From NCBI RefSeq assembly GCF_040712315.1, contig NC_134020.1:12251751-12315750 (forward strand): DNA of 64,000 nt, given 5' to 3'. The translations under genes were made by a program, and so were the position numbers. Positions within the stretch are counted from its first letter, which is position 1. Every line of letters starts with the position of its first letter. Of this stretch, positions 10,539 to 24,000 are shown in pieces. The notes beneath the pieces are model-generated. The model saw nothing but the letters and a program-made list of their open reading frames with translations, made no database searches and was not told the DNA's origin. Origin of the DNA: Castanea sativa. Taxonomy: Eukaryota > Streptophyta > Magnoliopsida > Fagales > Fagaceae.

Positions 10539-11131
10539 ATAGTCCCACATTGAATAATGATGAGTAAATGAGTGGTTAATATAACATAATTGAGCACATA
10601 CTCACAGGGCTTAAGCCTTTTGGGTTAATATGTGTCTATATGTTATATTAATTATTCAAGAAAGCTCTCTAAGGTATTTATTTTCCTAACAAGTGGTATC
10701 AAAGTCCATGGTGGTATAGGGCAAAGGTGGCAAGGTTCCTTTTGCATTTACACTAGGAACAGGATGTGTGTACTTGAAACCCTTTCGTAAATGGAGCAAA
10801 GCGAGTCCCTTTTAGAGTTGAAGCGATGACTATATTTTGCACCAAGAAGGCCATAAACCCACACAAACGATTTTGGAAAAGGCCCAACAAAGGAGTATTA
10901 TTGCCAATGGTGCTAGACAACAATCAAGTGCGAGATTCACATGTGAGGGGGAGATTGTTAGGTTACACGTATGAGTGAAATCCTACATTGAATAATGATG
11001 AGAATAATGAGTGGTTAATATAATATAATTGAGTACATACTCATAGGGTTTAGGCTTTTTGGGTTAAATGTGTCTCTATATGTTATATTAATTGTTCAAG
11101 AAAGCTCCTTAGAGTCTTTATTTTACCAACA
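10539..11131 (+). mobile_element. Small LTR pair, TRIM-like non-autonomous retrotransposon
   Basis: Two related terminal blocks, 10539-10691 (5', truncated) and 10956-11131 (3', 176 bp), share CACATTGAATAATGATGAG and TATATGTTATATTAATT. The 5' copy ends CTAACA and is followed by a primer-binding site TGGTATCAAAG at 10694. The 3' copy starts TGTTAGG and is preceded by a purine tract GAGGGGGAGAT. The internal part is only about 265 bases with no coding sequence. The left LTR has lost its first ~25 bases where it meets the neighbouring LTR remnant, so no target duplication can be tested. Confidence 0.65.
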
Positions 11132-12370
11132 AATAGTTGTAAGTTTATTGTTCCATGAAACAAAGGTCCAAAATATGGGACAAATAGACGTTGGGAAGAG
11201 GTGCAACATAATCAACTTGAACTTGAGACAACAATTTGAAATCTTAGTAAAAGACTATATTTATTATGTTATTAAACTCTTTCTAAACGGTCACTAAGAA
11301 AGAAGTTTGGTCAAAAGAAAGGAGATCAATCAAATTATGATAATGAATCAAATTCTATTAGGTCAAACTCACCATACTCATTCTAGTTGGTACAAATTTG
11401 ATTTTGCTGAATTTGTCAAGGAAAGGAGACTAATCAAATAATGATAATGAATCAATTTCTTTTAAATCAAACTCACCATACTCTTTCTAGTTGGTACAAA
11501 ATCGACTTTCGTTTATCAACCTTGGACATTACAACTTGATCGGAGATGGCGACCAGTCTCCAAAGCGAACAACTTTGTATGTGGTAGCAAATAGAACTAT
11601 GGTGTTGTTGAGTCACAAATAGACATTTGCATGCCTCACCAAAGTGAAAGCATCCTTGCTGAAAGTTTCTGCACATGTTAGAAGAGTTGTGGATGGGTTG
11701 GTCAGGATGGTTTTTGGTTTCTGCACATATGATACCTCCCCCTTTTCTCTTTCTTCTTGGTCCTCTTTCGCTCTTGCTATATTTGAATTCACTCCTAGAC
11801 CATAAAAGAGAGCATTTTCTTGGAGCACGTTGACACATTCCCTAAAAAATAAGTTTTAAATTTTGGTGTTTTTGTGATTCCAATTAACTAACTGACAAAA
11901 GTTCTTATTAAATAAAAGATCTAAGGCTCAAATCTTGCCTACTTCAAAAATTAACTCAACTCTTTTCAATTGAAGCAGAGACCATAAGTTAAAATTAGTG
12001 TCTATCAAAGAAAACTTTGATGATTTTCCCGTACATGTTTGCACCAAAAAGAAAAAGAAAGACTGACAACAACCAAAAACAAAAACAAAAAAGTTTTACT
12101 TTGATATTTTTACATACATATTCCCATCAATATTAATTCTAATTCTACACAAATTAAATAAATATAGTAAGTTCAATTTTTAACTCTTTTTTTTCTTTTT
12201 TGGTTCCGTTTCTATCAGAGTTGAAACATTCCTAAAAATATCACAAGATTTGATAGCATTCATTTAGCCTCACCAAACTGATTTTTGCCAGTTGCTGGAA
12301 ACAATTTCTCACAACAAGGAGGGCCTAAAATAGGCGAACATATGCAGAACAGCAAAAACAGAAATGAAGA
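11132..12370. other. Non-coding downstream flank of the PP2A gene
   Basis: Mostly AT-rich unique-looking sequence. A pair of direct repeats of about 90 bases, spaced about 104 bases, lies at 11317-11408 and 11422-11508 (shared CAAACTCACCATACTC and TTCTAGTTGGTACAAA). The open frames at 11473-11838 on the minus strand have no recognisable domain. Confidence 0.5.
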
Positions 12371-12587
12371 ATGTATCTTTCTCATGTATTAGACTACACA
12401 AATTCGGTAGGCAAAGATGGCCCTGCATGTGAGTCACATTACACTAGCACACTACCACTCAGAACTCAGAAGCACTGGGAAAAAAGATACGGCTAATACG
12501 GTTTGGAAAAGCAATAGCACCTCCAATAAAAAATGGACTTCCATCCAAACGTAAGTTCAGTGGAAGAAATTGTGAGAAGAATCCTAT
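12371..12587 (-). other. PP2AA 3'-UTR (approximate)
   Basis: The sequence just after the TAG stop is unique and shows no repeat similarity. The poly(A) site is not resolved; T/A-rich words occur near 12360. Confidence 0.4.
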
Positions 12588-14996
12588 CTAGCTGGACATC
12601 ATAACATGGTCAACTGACTGAAGCGCTTGGTTGGCAAAAAATCGGACATCAACATCTGGGTCATCACTTAGCTCGACCAAACAGGGACGAACTGTCTTCT
12701 CCACCACCTGCATTATAAGAATTCTCAGACCAAATGAGGGAAAAGGCAGTAAAAAATAAATACAATAAATCAAAACAACAAAAGCAATTTATGTCAAATA
12801 ATAAAATCATCAAGATTTTATAGACATGCAAAAAATAAAGAGCAGATCAGAAAAAATAAATGCATAAGATACTTACAGAATGATCAACTATAGGTATGAG
12901 TGACTGGAGCACCTTTGCCACATTGAACTTGATGTTCGGTACCCTGAAGAGTGAGATTCAGGCCAAGACTCAAAACACTCAACCTGATTACATCTTTTCC
13001 ATTTTTTTTTTTTCCTTTTTTTAGTGATAAGTTGGTTTACAATTTTATAATTGGATAAACAAATTGCAAGAAACCCAAATACCTGTCCTTTGATACATTG
13101 ATAACCACTGGCAACAACTTTGAAATTGTGATTTCTGAGCCCATTACTGGGGCAAGGAGGGAAATTGCATGAAGAATGGTCATCCGATACAAATAATGTG
13201 GATTGGTAATCATCTCCAAAACCTGCCCAGATGGCATGCCAACCTCCATTATTCAAAAAGTAGTAAATAAATAAAGAAACAAAAAAACGATAACAAAATG
13301 AACCCAAAAAAATTTGTGGAACATATCATGACTCAAACTAAAGGAAAAAGCCACATGTCAAACCAGTACGGGGGGGAGAGAGAGAGAGAGAGAGAGAGAG
13401 AAAAGCAGCATCCATTCAGACATAGAAAGAAGTCGGCAACAGAAGTTAACTGAAATATTTCTCAATAATGGAGGAATAAAAGATATTTTTTTTGGGTTTG
13501 TATTAGCCTGGCAGGAAGATACTCATAAAAACCATTCAGAACCCCCTTGCCTCAATGCCAAGAATTATGTGCAAAACCCAGACGAACAAATAAATAGGTA
13601 CAGATGTAGGTTTATTTCCCACATATCAATCTCAAATTGATATTCCACGTTTCATTGTTTTTCCCTCCCTGTTTTAATTGATCATTATAATTTAGGCTCT
13701 TAAGGTTTTGGCACTACAGTAGACATCCAATGTATTTGGTTGGCTTCTTTTTTTATTAATAAAATTTTTTAAGTTACTAATCAAAAAATATATATTTCCA
13801 TGCTTCATGCTAAATGCAATCTTACGGGCATAGCCAGACATGTTTAATGGACCAAGACATTAAATAAACCTGTGGAACTATGTGCTGCATTGCCCACTCC
13901 GGGCCAAACTCTTCTGCAAGACGCTTCAAGTTGTTAGTAGCTGCATCACGAATTGAGTAAACCTGTGATAAACACCTAAAATAATCAAATCAAATATAAC
14001 ATGCAACAAACGATAAGAAACAAGAGACCAAGATTGATTCTTAATCACTAATACCTTAAAACTATGTCAGTACTATAAGGTGGGAAAAACATTCTCATGA
14101 TAAGAGTTTTAACAAGGACTTCTTTTCCCAAATGAAGCAAAGAATATACTAGTTCTTCAATCTTACACAATAACATGAATAAAATTTTTTACCGAAGTCT
14201 AGCCTAGCAAACAGCAATGAGAATTATCATAGGGTAATAACAAACTTTTTTTCCTGTATGACTTCCTAATCACATAATACAATTGCAAGATAAATAAGAA
14301 TGATATCTTTATGACTCACATCAAATCCTCCCATTCCTACTACTTCTAGTTTTGTCAAAGTCTGTTAGTCCTTCCACCAAAAAAAAAAAAAATCTGTAGT
14401 ACCTCCAAATCAAACAAGAATGATCTCTTTAGCGGGTTTCTTAAATTTATAGATGGATCTAGGGTCAGATTCTGGCATGATCTTTGGTGCAGTGACTTTA
14501 GTCTTAAGGATATCTTTATGGAGTGGCATACATTGGCAATGGCAAAAGATGCTTCCATTACCTCATACTTACACGGAGGACATGTTTAGAATCCTCAATT
14601 TTGGAGGTTTTTCAAGACTCTGAATTGGAAGATGTTGATAGTTTCATTGATTTGTTGTACTCTCACCGTTGTACTCTCACCACCCTCAAGGCCAAGGTGA
14701 AAACCAGCTTTCCTGGAGATTATCAAAGAGCAGAAAGTTCGAAGTGCATTCTTTCTATGAACATTTTAAAGAACCCAGAGGAGATCTTCCTCGGAAGATT
14801 ATTTGGAGTGTAAAGGTTCCTCATAAGGTAGCTTTCTTCATCTGGACAGTAGCATTGGGTTAGGTTTTGACAGTTTAAATTCTGGCGTGCAAACGTGCTC
14901 TTATGATTATTGATTGGTGTTTCAAGCAAATTAGTCAATACAGTACCCGTGACCATTTCGGGATTATTGCTATTTATATATTTGTATATATCTATT

Positions 14997-15046
<50 letters not shown>

Positions 15047-18000
15047 TGAGCACATATATTTAATTAGAAGTTCATAAATTATTAAGAGCATCCAATACCC
15101 ACATTCTAATATTCTTGCCTAATTACATGTTCACACCACCCTAATTAATTTAACTAAGTGTATACTTTCATCTAATTAATAAAAGTATAAATAGAGTTTG
15201 ACAATATAACACCAGAAAGCACACATGAAGACTAAAGTAGTACACATAATAACACTTACAAAGACCTAGGAAGTAGACCTACCCCATCTGAAACCTTAAG
15301 TGAAAAAAGAAAAGCAAAAGTGGCATAGAGTAAGAAATGGATAAAAAGTGACAGTGAACTGGAGCGGAGGAACATAGAAAAGAATAAAAACTAAAAACTA
15401 AAAAGAAGCAGCAGCAGTAGAAGCAGGACTTGATGAAGAAGACACAGCAGCAGCAGTGGCAGGGATTGACGAAGACGCAGCAGTGGCAGACAAAGAGAAG
15501 AAGAAAATTAGGTGCAAAGTGAACCAGTCCAATTCAAATTTACCAGCTGTAACAGCCAAAACAGATGGAAAAGGTCGATACAGGCCAGAATAAAAACCAG
15601 TACATTTAAGGGGGCTTTCAATTCACTACCTTGGTTGCAAGTGCAAGAGTAATTGAGAGCTATGATGCATGGACACGCCGTTTTTGGCAAAGCATCCATG
15701 TGAAACATGTGTTGGACACAGGTACTGCTCTGACATGGGTACAATCATGTCAAATACGCACCAAGCAGCAACAAAAAAAAAGACAAAAAACAAAAAACAA
15801 AAAAAACAAAACAAAAATCAATTTTTTTTTAATCTGGGTATGGCTCAAACACAGCAGAGAACAAAAATAAATAAAAAAATAAAAAAAGAGGAGAGTCACC
15901 TGGTAAACACACCATTGTTGATAACCATCTTCAAAAGCACCTAATTTCACCCATACTCTCTCCCTCATTCTCACTCTCTTTCTCTCTCTCTCTGTGGCTC
16001 TCACAGCATCACTCTAGGCCTTTGGCAGCCATAGATCGGCAACCGGCGTGTCCAATCGCAGCCAGCCAACCATCAACTGCCAAAGCACCACGCCAGTATC
16101 TCTCTCACTTGAACTCAATGTGTCTTGCTCACATCGCAGATCTAGTTTTTTTCTTTTTCATAAATATGTTAGTTTGTTGATATAATGTAAAAAAATGTTG
16201 TATGCAATTTATTATCAGTAATAGGTTTGGTTAAGAACTTAAGGTTGTTGTTGATAATATTGATTTTTTGTTATTATTTATTATTTGATATTTGTTAGTG
16301 ATATAAATATAATGTACAAATATGTTATTGTGGACAGCATTTACTAGCATTATTATTTATTAAATTGAATTATTCGTAGATAAAGTGAGTACCCCAAAAC
16401 TTAAATTATGTCAAAAATATATAAAATATACCTAAAAATAAACATTAATTAATCAATTGCTGTATTCTCAACCTGGGATACCCTAATTTTTCAAAAAAAT
16501 GCTATATCCCCATATCACGTATCATGGCGGTACCCATGCAACATAGATGGAGTGCCTCTGGATCACCTTCTGTCGCAATGTCCCTTGGCAATGGACTTGT
16601 ATCCATTTGTGTTTACCCTGTTTGGGGTCTCTTGGGTCATGCCAAAGACACTGACGCAAATGTTGGATTGCTAGCAAGGAAAGTCTCATCGCCATAGGCA
16701 TTCGAAGATTTGGAAAGTTATTCCTTTATGTGTTGTGGACCATTTGGCAGGAGATGAATAGAAGGACCTTTAAAGGTGTTGAGTGGCCTATTCATGTACT
16801 CCAGTAATGATTTTGAGGTCATCATACTACTGGATAACTGTCTTAGGCAGTAGCCTTTCGTCTTCATTTGTAGACTTTCTAGACATTCTTACTTTGATTG
16901 GGTAATTCTTTAGGAATAGACCAATACATGTTGTGTGTTTGATCTATTTCCTCTTTTGAATAAAGTTATTTTACTTATAAGAAAAATGACACACAGACAA
17001 GTTATACATAAATGTCGTAGTTACCAGAGGTAGGAACTAACATTAAATTTAAGAGAGAGAGAGAGAGAGAGAGACAAAGTAAAAAACAACATGAACTAAA
17101 TGCAAGAAAAAATTCACACATTCTACTTATTTAAACAAGATAAAACACAAACCTTATCCTGTAACCACTGCATGCAAAGAGCACCTAGCTTGTCATCAAA
17201 AAATCCAACACCCAATTGACTTGCCAATAAAGGTATATACTCTATTATTGCTAGCCTTACTCTCCAATGTCTATCCTCAGCAAGCTCAACAATGGCTGGT
17301 AACAAGGATTGAGAGAGCAGATCAATTCCAATGACCTGAAAAAATTGCATATTTTAATAGGACTTGAGAAAAAAAAAATGCATGCATGTTAAAATCACAT
17401 GCGCAATTGTTAAAAGCACCTACATCATCATAAGAAAGGAGACATGAAATGCACATAAGAGCAAAAAAATTAAAAACAAAATGTTCATCTTTAAAATTTT
17501 AACAGACCTGATTCACTTGATCAAGCTTGCTAATAATATTAAGGCGTACATCTGGAAATTCATCCTTCAGAAGAGAAAGGAAAATTGGAAGGAGCTGTTC
17601 AATAGTGGCATCCTGCATTAACCAACAGAATGGGATTCAAAAGTTCAGTGCAAGTTGGAACCCAAGAGAAAGATCACATTCATATAAGCAGAAACCAGAC
17701 ACTTCTAACTGCCAACTAGCAGCACTAATATAGGAAAGAACACATCAGAGAGAAAAACCTTGAACTGAAAACTGTCCAATTTCAGCATGGAACATGATGT
17801 GCATGCCAGATTTCCAAACTCCATATGAAAGTAATACATTGAAAAAGTACAAAAATGCCAATCCAAGCAAAATATACAAGGAAATGGAAGTATTTACTTC
17901 AATTATGTATCTGCTCATTAAAAGTCACTGTCATCAAAGCAGACATGGGTAAAATATGTAATTGTTAAAAAAAAAAAAAGACGGGTAAAAATGTAAAATA

Positions 18001-21000
18001 TGTCATTGTCATCAAAGAAGACCCAGGTAACTTATTCCCATAATACTAATCTACAGACTACATACCTATTCACAAGCAAAATAATAGAGCACAATGAAAC
18101 TGGTTATCAAAATTGCAACTTGCAAATCAAGCATAACACCAGCAACAAGAGAGGTGTAAATCCAGTTCACAGGACAAGGACTTCACTAACACATTTAATT
18201 GAGGATATCATTGTTTTAAAAGATAGTTACTTATGCCAATTGCTTAGCTGAATTTTGGGTCTTGAGGAAGCACCAATTGTAAATGCTATCAAATTCCAAT
18301 CAAAGGGAAAATGTTGGCAGTAGACTTAAAAACTTTAAGTGTGAAAGCCTTTTCGTTCCATTTTCATTTCTATAACTTATATTCTCCGTCTGAAATTTGA
18401 ACAAATAACTTATAATTGGTAAGGAAATTTGACCAAATCCTTCAAATCAGATATAAATTGAAAGTAGAATGTTTGACAAAATTCAAAAAAATTGGACAGT
18501 TAATTTGTGGTTAAGAAGTTCCACCTAAAAATCAAAATCAAGATTAGATAGAAGTTTAGTTCATTTTCTTGTAATATTAAAAGGAAAATGCAATAAAAAT
18601 AGTCAACAGGAGTAGTTCAGAATGAGCAATAATGCTTTCATTGCTAGACTAGGATGACTGCATCAGCATTAACCAGCACACAACATTCTTACCTTTCCTA
18701 ATACAGGAGCCATTCCCATTATAACTGAAGCTAAAGCAGAACGAACATGCTGGGAAGAATCTGATGACAATTCCTGCAACAGTCATTGCAAGGTATTGAG
18801 ATTGCTGAAATAGAAGGGCTATAGGTGAGGAGTAAATTCCTATGCTAAAAGGTAACATCATAGAGAGAAGAAAATCTTTTAAAAAGCACATGTACCTTCA
18901 CACAAGGAAGAATATGCTGAATTGAAAGTTCAGGATTCAATATCCGGCAAAACTTAGTTACTTTGCCAGCAGCTGCTATACGAACTTCAGCCTCATTATC
19001 CCGAAGCAACCGGACATATGCAGGGACCAAGTCCCTCCTTAGAAGATAATCACCATAAACAAAATATTTCAGAAGAGATTACACAAACAAACATTATTGC
19101 TACACCACCACACTTAAAAAGAGAAAAATAGACATTTGATCAGAAATCATGAGCATTTCAGGATGATTGTCAAAGATAATGAGAAAGACAGTGAAAACAT
19201 GAGAATGAAATTAAAACCATACATGTCTACATGATACAGCAGAACAATGTCAGCTATGTAGCATAAGCAAGATACCATGGTGGCTTAATAATAAATGACT
19301 ACCTAGTAGGCTCAGGCCCCACAGCTTCGCAAAGTTCATATAACTGATTAGCAACCATGTAACGCACACGCCAAGATTTATCCTGTTCAGAAATAACAAA
19401 GCAAATTTAAGAGCTTAATAAACAAGTAAGATAAGTGCCGTGTTAGGGAGCTTGTTTTATCCATAATAGTAATAGAGATACTTAAATAGGATTGTCAAAG
19501 AAAAAAATTAATCAAATAACTTGCTCGACATGAGAAATCTATCTCAAGCATAGAACGTCTTCATTAAGCAAAGCATAAGACAAATGAAATCTCCACATTA
19601 TGCCTGGCCCTTCCTGGAGCTTTCAAAACCAACTTTGACGACAACTCAAAAGATCACAGAAACAGACCCAACAAACTTTCTTTAGGGAACCCAAATTGAA
19701 TGATATACCTCATTTTTTTGGATGAGTAAACATGTCAAAATACTATAGGAAACATGCTACTTTTTTCTTTTCTAGGTTTAGTAACATACAAAACACCAGC
19801 ACACAATTTGGAATCAAATCAGCAATTCACAACTAAATTGCATTTGACTTCACTACAATTAATTATGATGAAATTAATTACAATAGCCACGTATCTAGCT
19901 GATAATTGAGGTATGCAATATTGGAATCCTCAATTCACTTGATCCTTTCAGGATTAGGAATAAGAGTGTGGTGATTTTTTTTTCCTTTTATTTTCTGTAC
20001 TAACTTTCCATGAAGTCAAGGAGAGGATATCTTATCCTCGAGTTTGTCTAAGAATGGAAGGTTCAAAGTTCGCAAGTGCTATGACATCCAGAGAGCATCA
20101 ACAGGTGTTCACTTCCCATGGAGATGCATTTGGGTTCTAAGGTACCTTAAACAGTTTCTTTCTTTTTTCTTTTCTTGGGCAGCAACAATGCATGAAACTC
20201 TTACAGTGGACAACCTCAAAAACTGACATATGGTGATTGGAGCTTGGTGGTCTATGTGCAAGAATAGTGGGGAAGCCAGTTGAGCATCTTCTATTGTATT
20301 GTTCAATAGCTCGAGATATTTGATCATTTGTGTTTTCCTTATTAGTTTGGATTATACCAAAGAAAGTGTATCAGATGCTAGAGTTTTGGCAAGGAAACTT
20401 TCACTGGTTCAAGAAGTCCAAGATATGGAAAGCAGTTCCACTATGCATCTTATGAATAATTGGCATGAAATGAACCGTAGAATTTCATGCCATTAAACAA
20501 TCGTTATTACAATCCTTATCCGATTGGATAACTACATTGGGTAGCTTCTTTTCTTGATCTCTTAGATTTGTTGAATCCCAAGTTGTAATTCTTTCAGAGA
20601 TTTTACACCCACACATTGTGTATTTGAACTAACTCCTTTGTTTTACATTGAAGCATGTCAACAAACTCCTCACCCACCGATTTCGCCGGAGAATCAACAC
20701 CTACACATGGAAAATCTTCAACCGGATAGGAAGCTTCACCAGAAACCAGACCGAAGTTTCGTCGGCCCTTGGTGGCCCTTCCGGAACCAGACCCACCACT
20801 TTCTTGACACTCGGTGGCACCTCCGAAACCTGACCCATACCTATAACGGCACTCGGCGACGCATCCAGAAACAGCCCCACAAACTTTTCGGCACTTCTAG
20901 ACCCCTCCGAAACCATGCCCGAGTATACTACTGCACTCGGAAAACCCTGCGACACCTTCGCATGATCGCCTGACCCTTCACCCATCTCCCACGAGATAGA

Positions 21001-24000
21001 CTTGTCATCTTTGGACCCCAAAATATCGTCCAACTGGTGAACTCTTGAAACAGAGCTCTCAAGTGGGTCTCGACTACCTGGAATAAGCCCCCATTCAAAG
21101 AAACCGTGGGTTGTGGGTCTATTTCTTTTTGTGCAACTATGGGATGGGCTTTCTCAGCCCAATTCACTTTACGTTTTTCAGCACCTTCCAAATCAGCAGA
21201 TATTTTTAAAGAAAAATGGGCCTGAGTCCATTTAACTTTAAAAGCACGTGTGGGCCTGCCAGAATTTAAAAGAGCATATTCATTTGACTTTTATAAAAAA
21301 AATCTAATTCCCCAAATCTCTCCTTTTGTTTGAAATTACCAGTTAGTTTTGGAAACTGTTTCTCCAAAACTTAAATCCCTTTCTGATTTTTTGTTATCTA
21401 TACTATTATTTAAGGAGCTTCCACTGTTTGAATTCCTCATTTTTTAGTTCAAAATTGCCCTTATAGCCCTATGTTTAAGTAAAGACAAAACTAAAAGACA
21501 ATTTGGTAAAAATGCAACTCTAACTCTCACTAAAATATTGCCTAAAAAATAGAACAACTTTCCTGTTAATTTTCAAATTACTTTATCCACTTATAAATTC
21601 AATTTTCAAAATAAAAATTATATATATAAAATAAAAAAACACAATTTTTTTTTCTACAAAATAGAACCACTAAAAAAAAAAAAAAAGCCTCATCGCACGC
21701 GCTTTGCGCATGTGACGAGGCTAGTTCTCATTAATCTTTTGCCAACCTTTAGGCCTTAGATTGCCGGTGGAATTAAAGCTCGCCCCACCACCAGCCACTG
21801 CCTCTTTCCCGGGCCTAGAAGCAGATTTTCCCAAAAAAAACTTATGTAAATGCAGATGAAGAAGAGCCCAACCAGCCTAACACCCTCCGGAACTAACAAA
21901 CAACCCGGTCTTGCTCCATTATAATATTCAGAGATTTCTACAAACAAGCCACCCTTATTTGATCTACTGGTAATCTCCAAATTCTTATTGCTCTCCCTAA
22001 AACAATTGTAATAATGTTTTTTCCTAAAATCCCAATGACTTAATTCGGTTAAGCAAGCAATAATCCAGTCCAAACCCAATCGACCCATTTGAATAGAACC
22101 ATGAAACTGACCCCGGCATTCTGTAATGGAGAAAGAATCGAATCTGCCACCATCAAAAACCAAAGAAAAAGTCTTTGAATCTATCCAAAAAAAGTTTGAT
22201 TTCCCCTTCAACACCTCTGGTTTAGGAAAAGGCTTGGCAGTGAGGGGTAGAGAACGAGTGGGAGGCTTTGTAGAGTGGGGTGGTAAAGGGTTGGTGACTG
22301 AGTGGTTGGAGGGGGGTGGATAAAGGGATGGTGACTGAGAGGTGGGGGTTGTTTTTGACAGTTGTGAAAATAGGGCATGGTTGTTGGAATGATTGACCAA
22401 AAGGATTCGGCCAAAAGAAAGGGGCATAAGGAAATTGAGGCTGCAAGGCTGGGAAAGAGAAGGGGTGTAAGGTGATGGGGTAGAGGGACAGATGCAGGTA
22501 AAGACTTAACTAGAGCATTCAGGTAGGACGGAGATTATACCCCATTCAAGACACACAAATAGACATTCAGACATGTATTAATCATCCATAATTAAGGTAC
22601 AAATAACAGATCAAAAGGTACATCACTAGTGAAATTAAATAGAACAAAACATGATTATATATGGCAACAAGACAAAAAATAAAGTATTATTATGAAAATA
22701 ATCAAATAGATGCTTTGCAAAACCATGCTAAACATAAAATCTGATTAAACATGTAACATCAATTATAGATTAGAAAGTTAAAGATCATCTCCACAGGTGT
22801 ACCTGAGAGAAATTTATGATAACAGGTAGAATATGTGCAACACAGTCCTGAGGTTCCAACAACTTTCCAAGAGCGGCACAACCTTCAACGGCCAATAACC
22901 GAACAGAATCTTGATCTGAATTGAATTAATTTTAAACGTCATTTACAATATTATAAAAGAAGATTAACTTGACAATGTGGTGGAAAAAGTAATTATCAAC
23001 TACATGTCTTCGTAAACTCTTTTGTTTAATAGGACAATCCCTCATCTAAGTTTCATACCTTACATTTCTTTGTACATGCTTATGTTATAAGGTTTAAACT
23101 TAAAATAAAGCAGTCTGAATAACAAAGCCAATTTCAATTGTATGAGGCAATGTTAAATAACAATGGCAATCTCAACCTACTTGCCACAGTACATGTGGTA
23201 ATTGGTCTACAACATATATCATTTGAATTTAACATTAACAAACACAGATCTTTCTTGTTGACATGACCTTAGTAACATCAGTCTGTTCTTTGCCCCTTCA
23301 AACAATAGGGCCTCTCTTTTTTATTAAAAAAATAATAATTCAAAAATTGGGGGAAGGGGACAATTTGAACCCTAGATGTCTCCATTGAAAGCACTAGGAA
23401 GTGATGGTTGAGCTACAAGGCCCTTGGCAATAATTAACTGAAAACTTTATTAAAGAAAAGAAGGAAAACATCATAACCCAGGCACACAAGCAACATACTA
23501 CGGGTAGCTAAAAAGTCAAATAAGAGCACACAAGTCCAAAAATTCAAGCATATTAGAAAACGAATGACTACTTAAGCCAGCCATCCAATCATACATTTAA
23601 CACAGAATACTAACAGTTTCAACTGCAAAGGCAAGTGCTCTGTCCCTTCGAATGTTACAAGTATTAAGCTTTATTTATATAATCCACATAGAACATAAAG
23701 GCATTGCACCCCAAATATCTGCTCTGCATTGCCAACCAAAACCCCCCTTCCAACACTCCAATAAGTCCAGTACACTACCAGGAATAACCCATTTTAAACC
23801 AAAAAAACAAAACACCATTGATCAAATTTCTTGAGCATAGGAACAGTGGAGCAATAAGTGGTCTGTGGACCCTCCACTCCACTTGAAAATACAACACCAA
23901 TCTACCAAACAAAATCTCCAGTTACGAAGTTTCTCAAAAAAAAAAAAAAAATCTCCAGTTACGAAGGTTATGCATGGTTAGAATTCCTCCCCTATTCCTC

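Noticed and set aside
11473..11838. 121- and 71-codon minus-strand frames as a gene
   Set aside because: No recognisable domain, overlapping frames with equal length, and no splice context that I can support.
15626..16004. Several overlapping frames on both strands near 15.6-16.0 kb
   Set aside because: They come from A-rich/T-rich and CT-rich low-complexity sequence.
20035..22530. Twin-priming inversion of a single LINE
   Set aside because: The inverted 5' part should lie upstream of the 3' part; here the minus-strand piece lies beyond the 3' end of the plus-strand piece, so two separate insertions are more likely.
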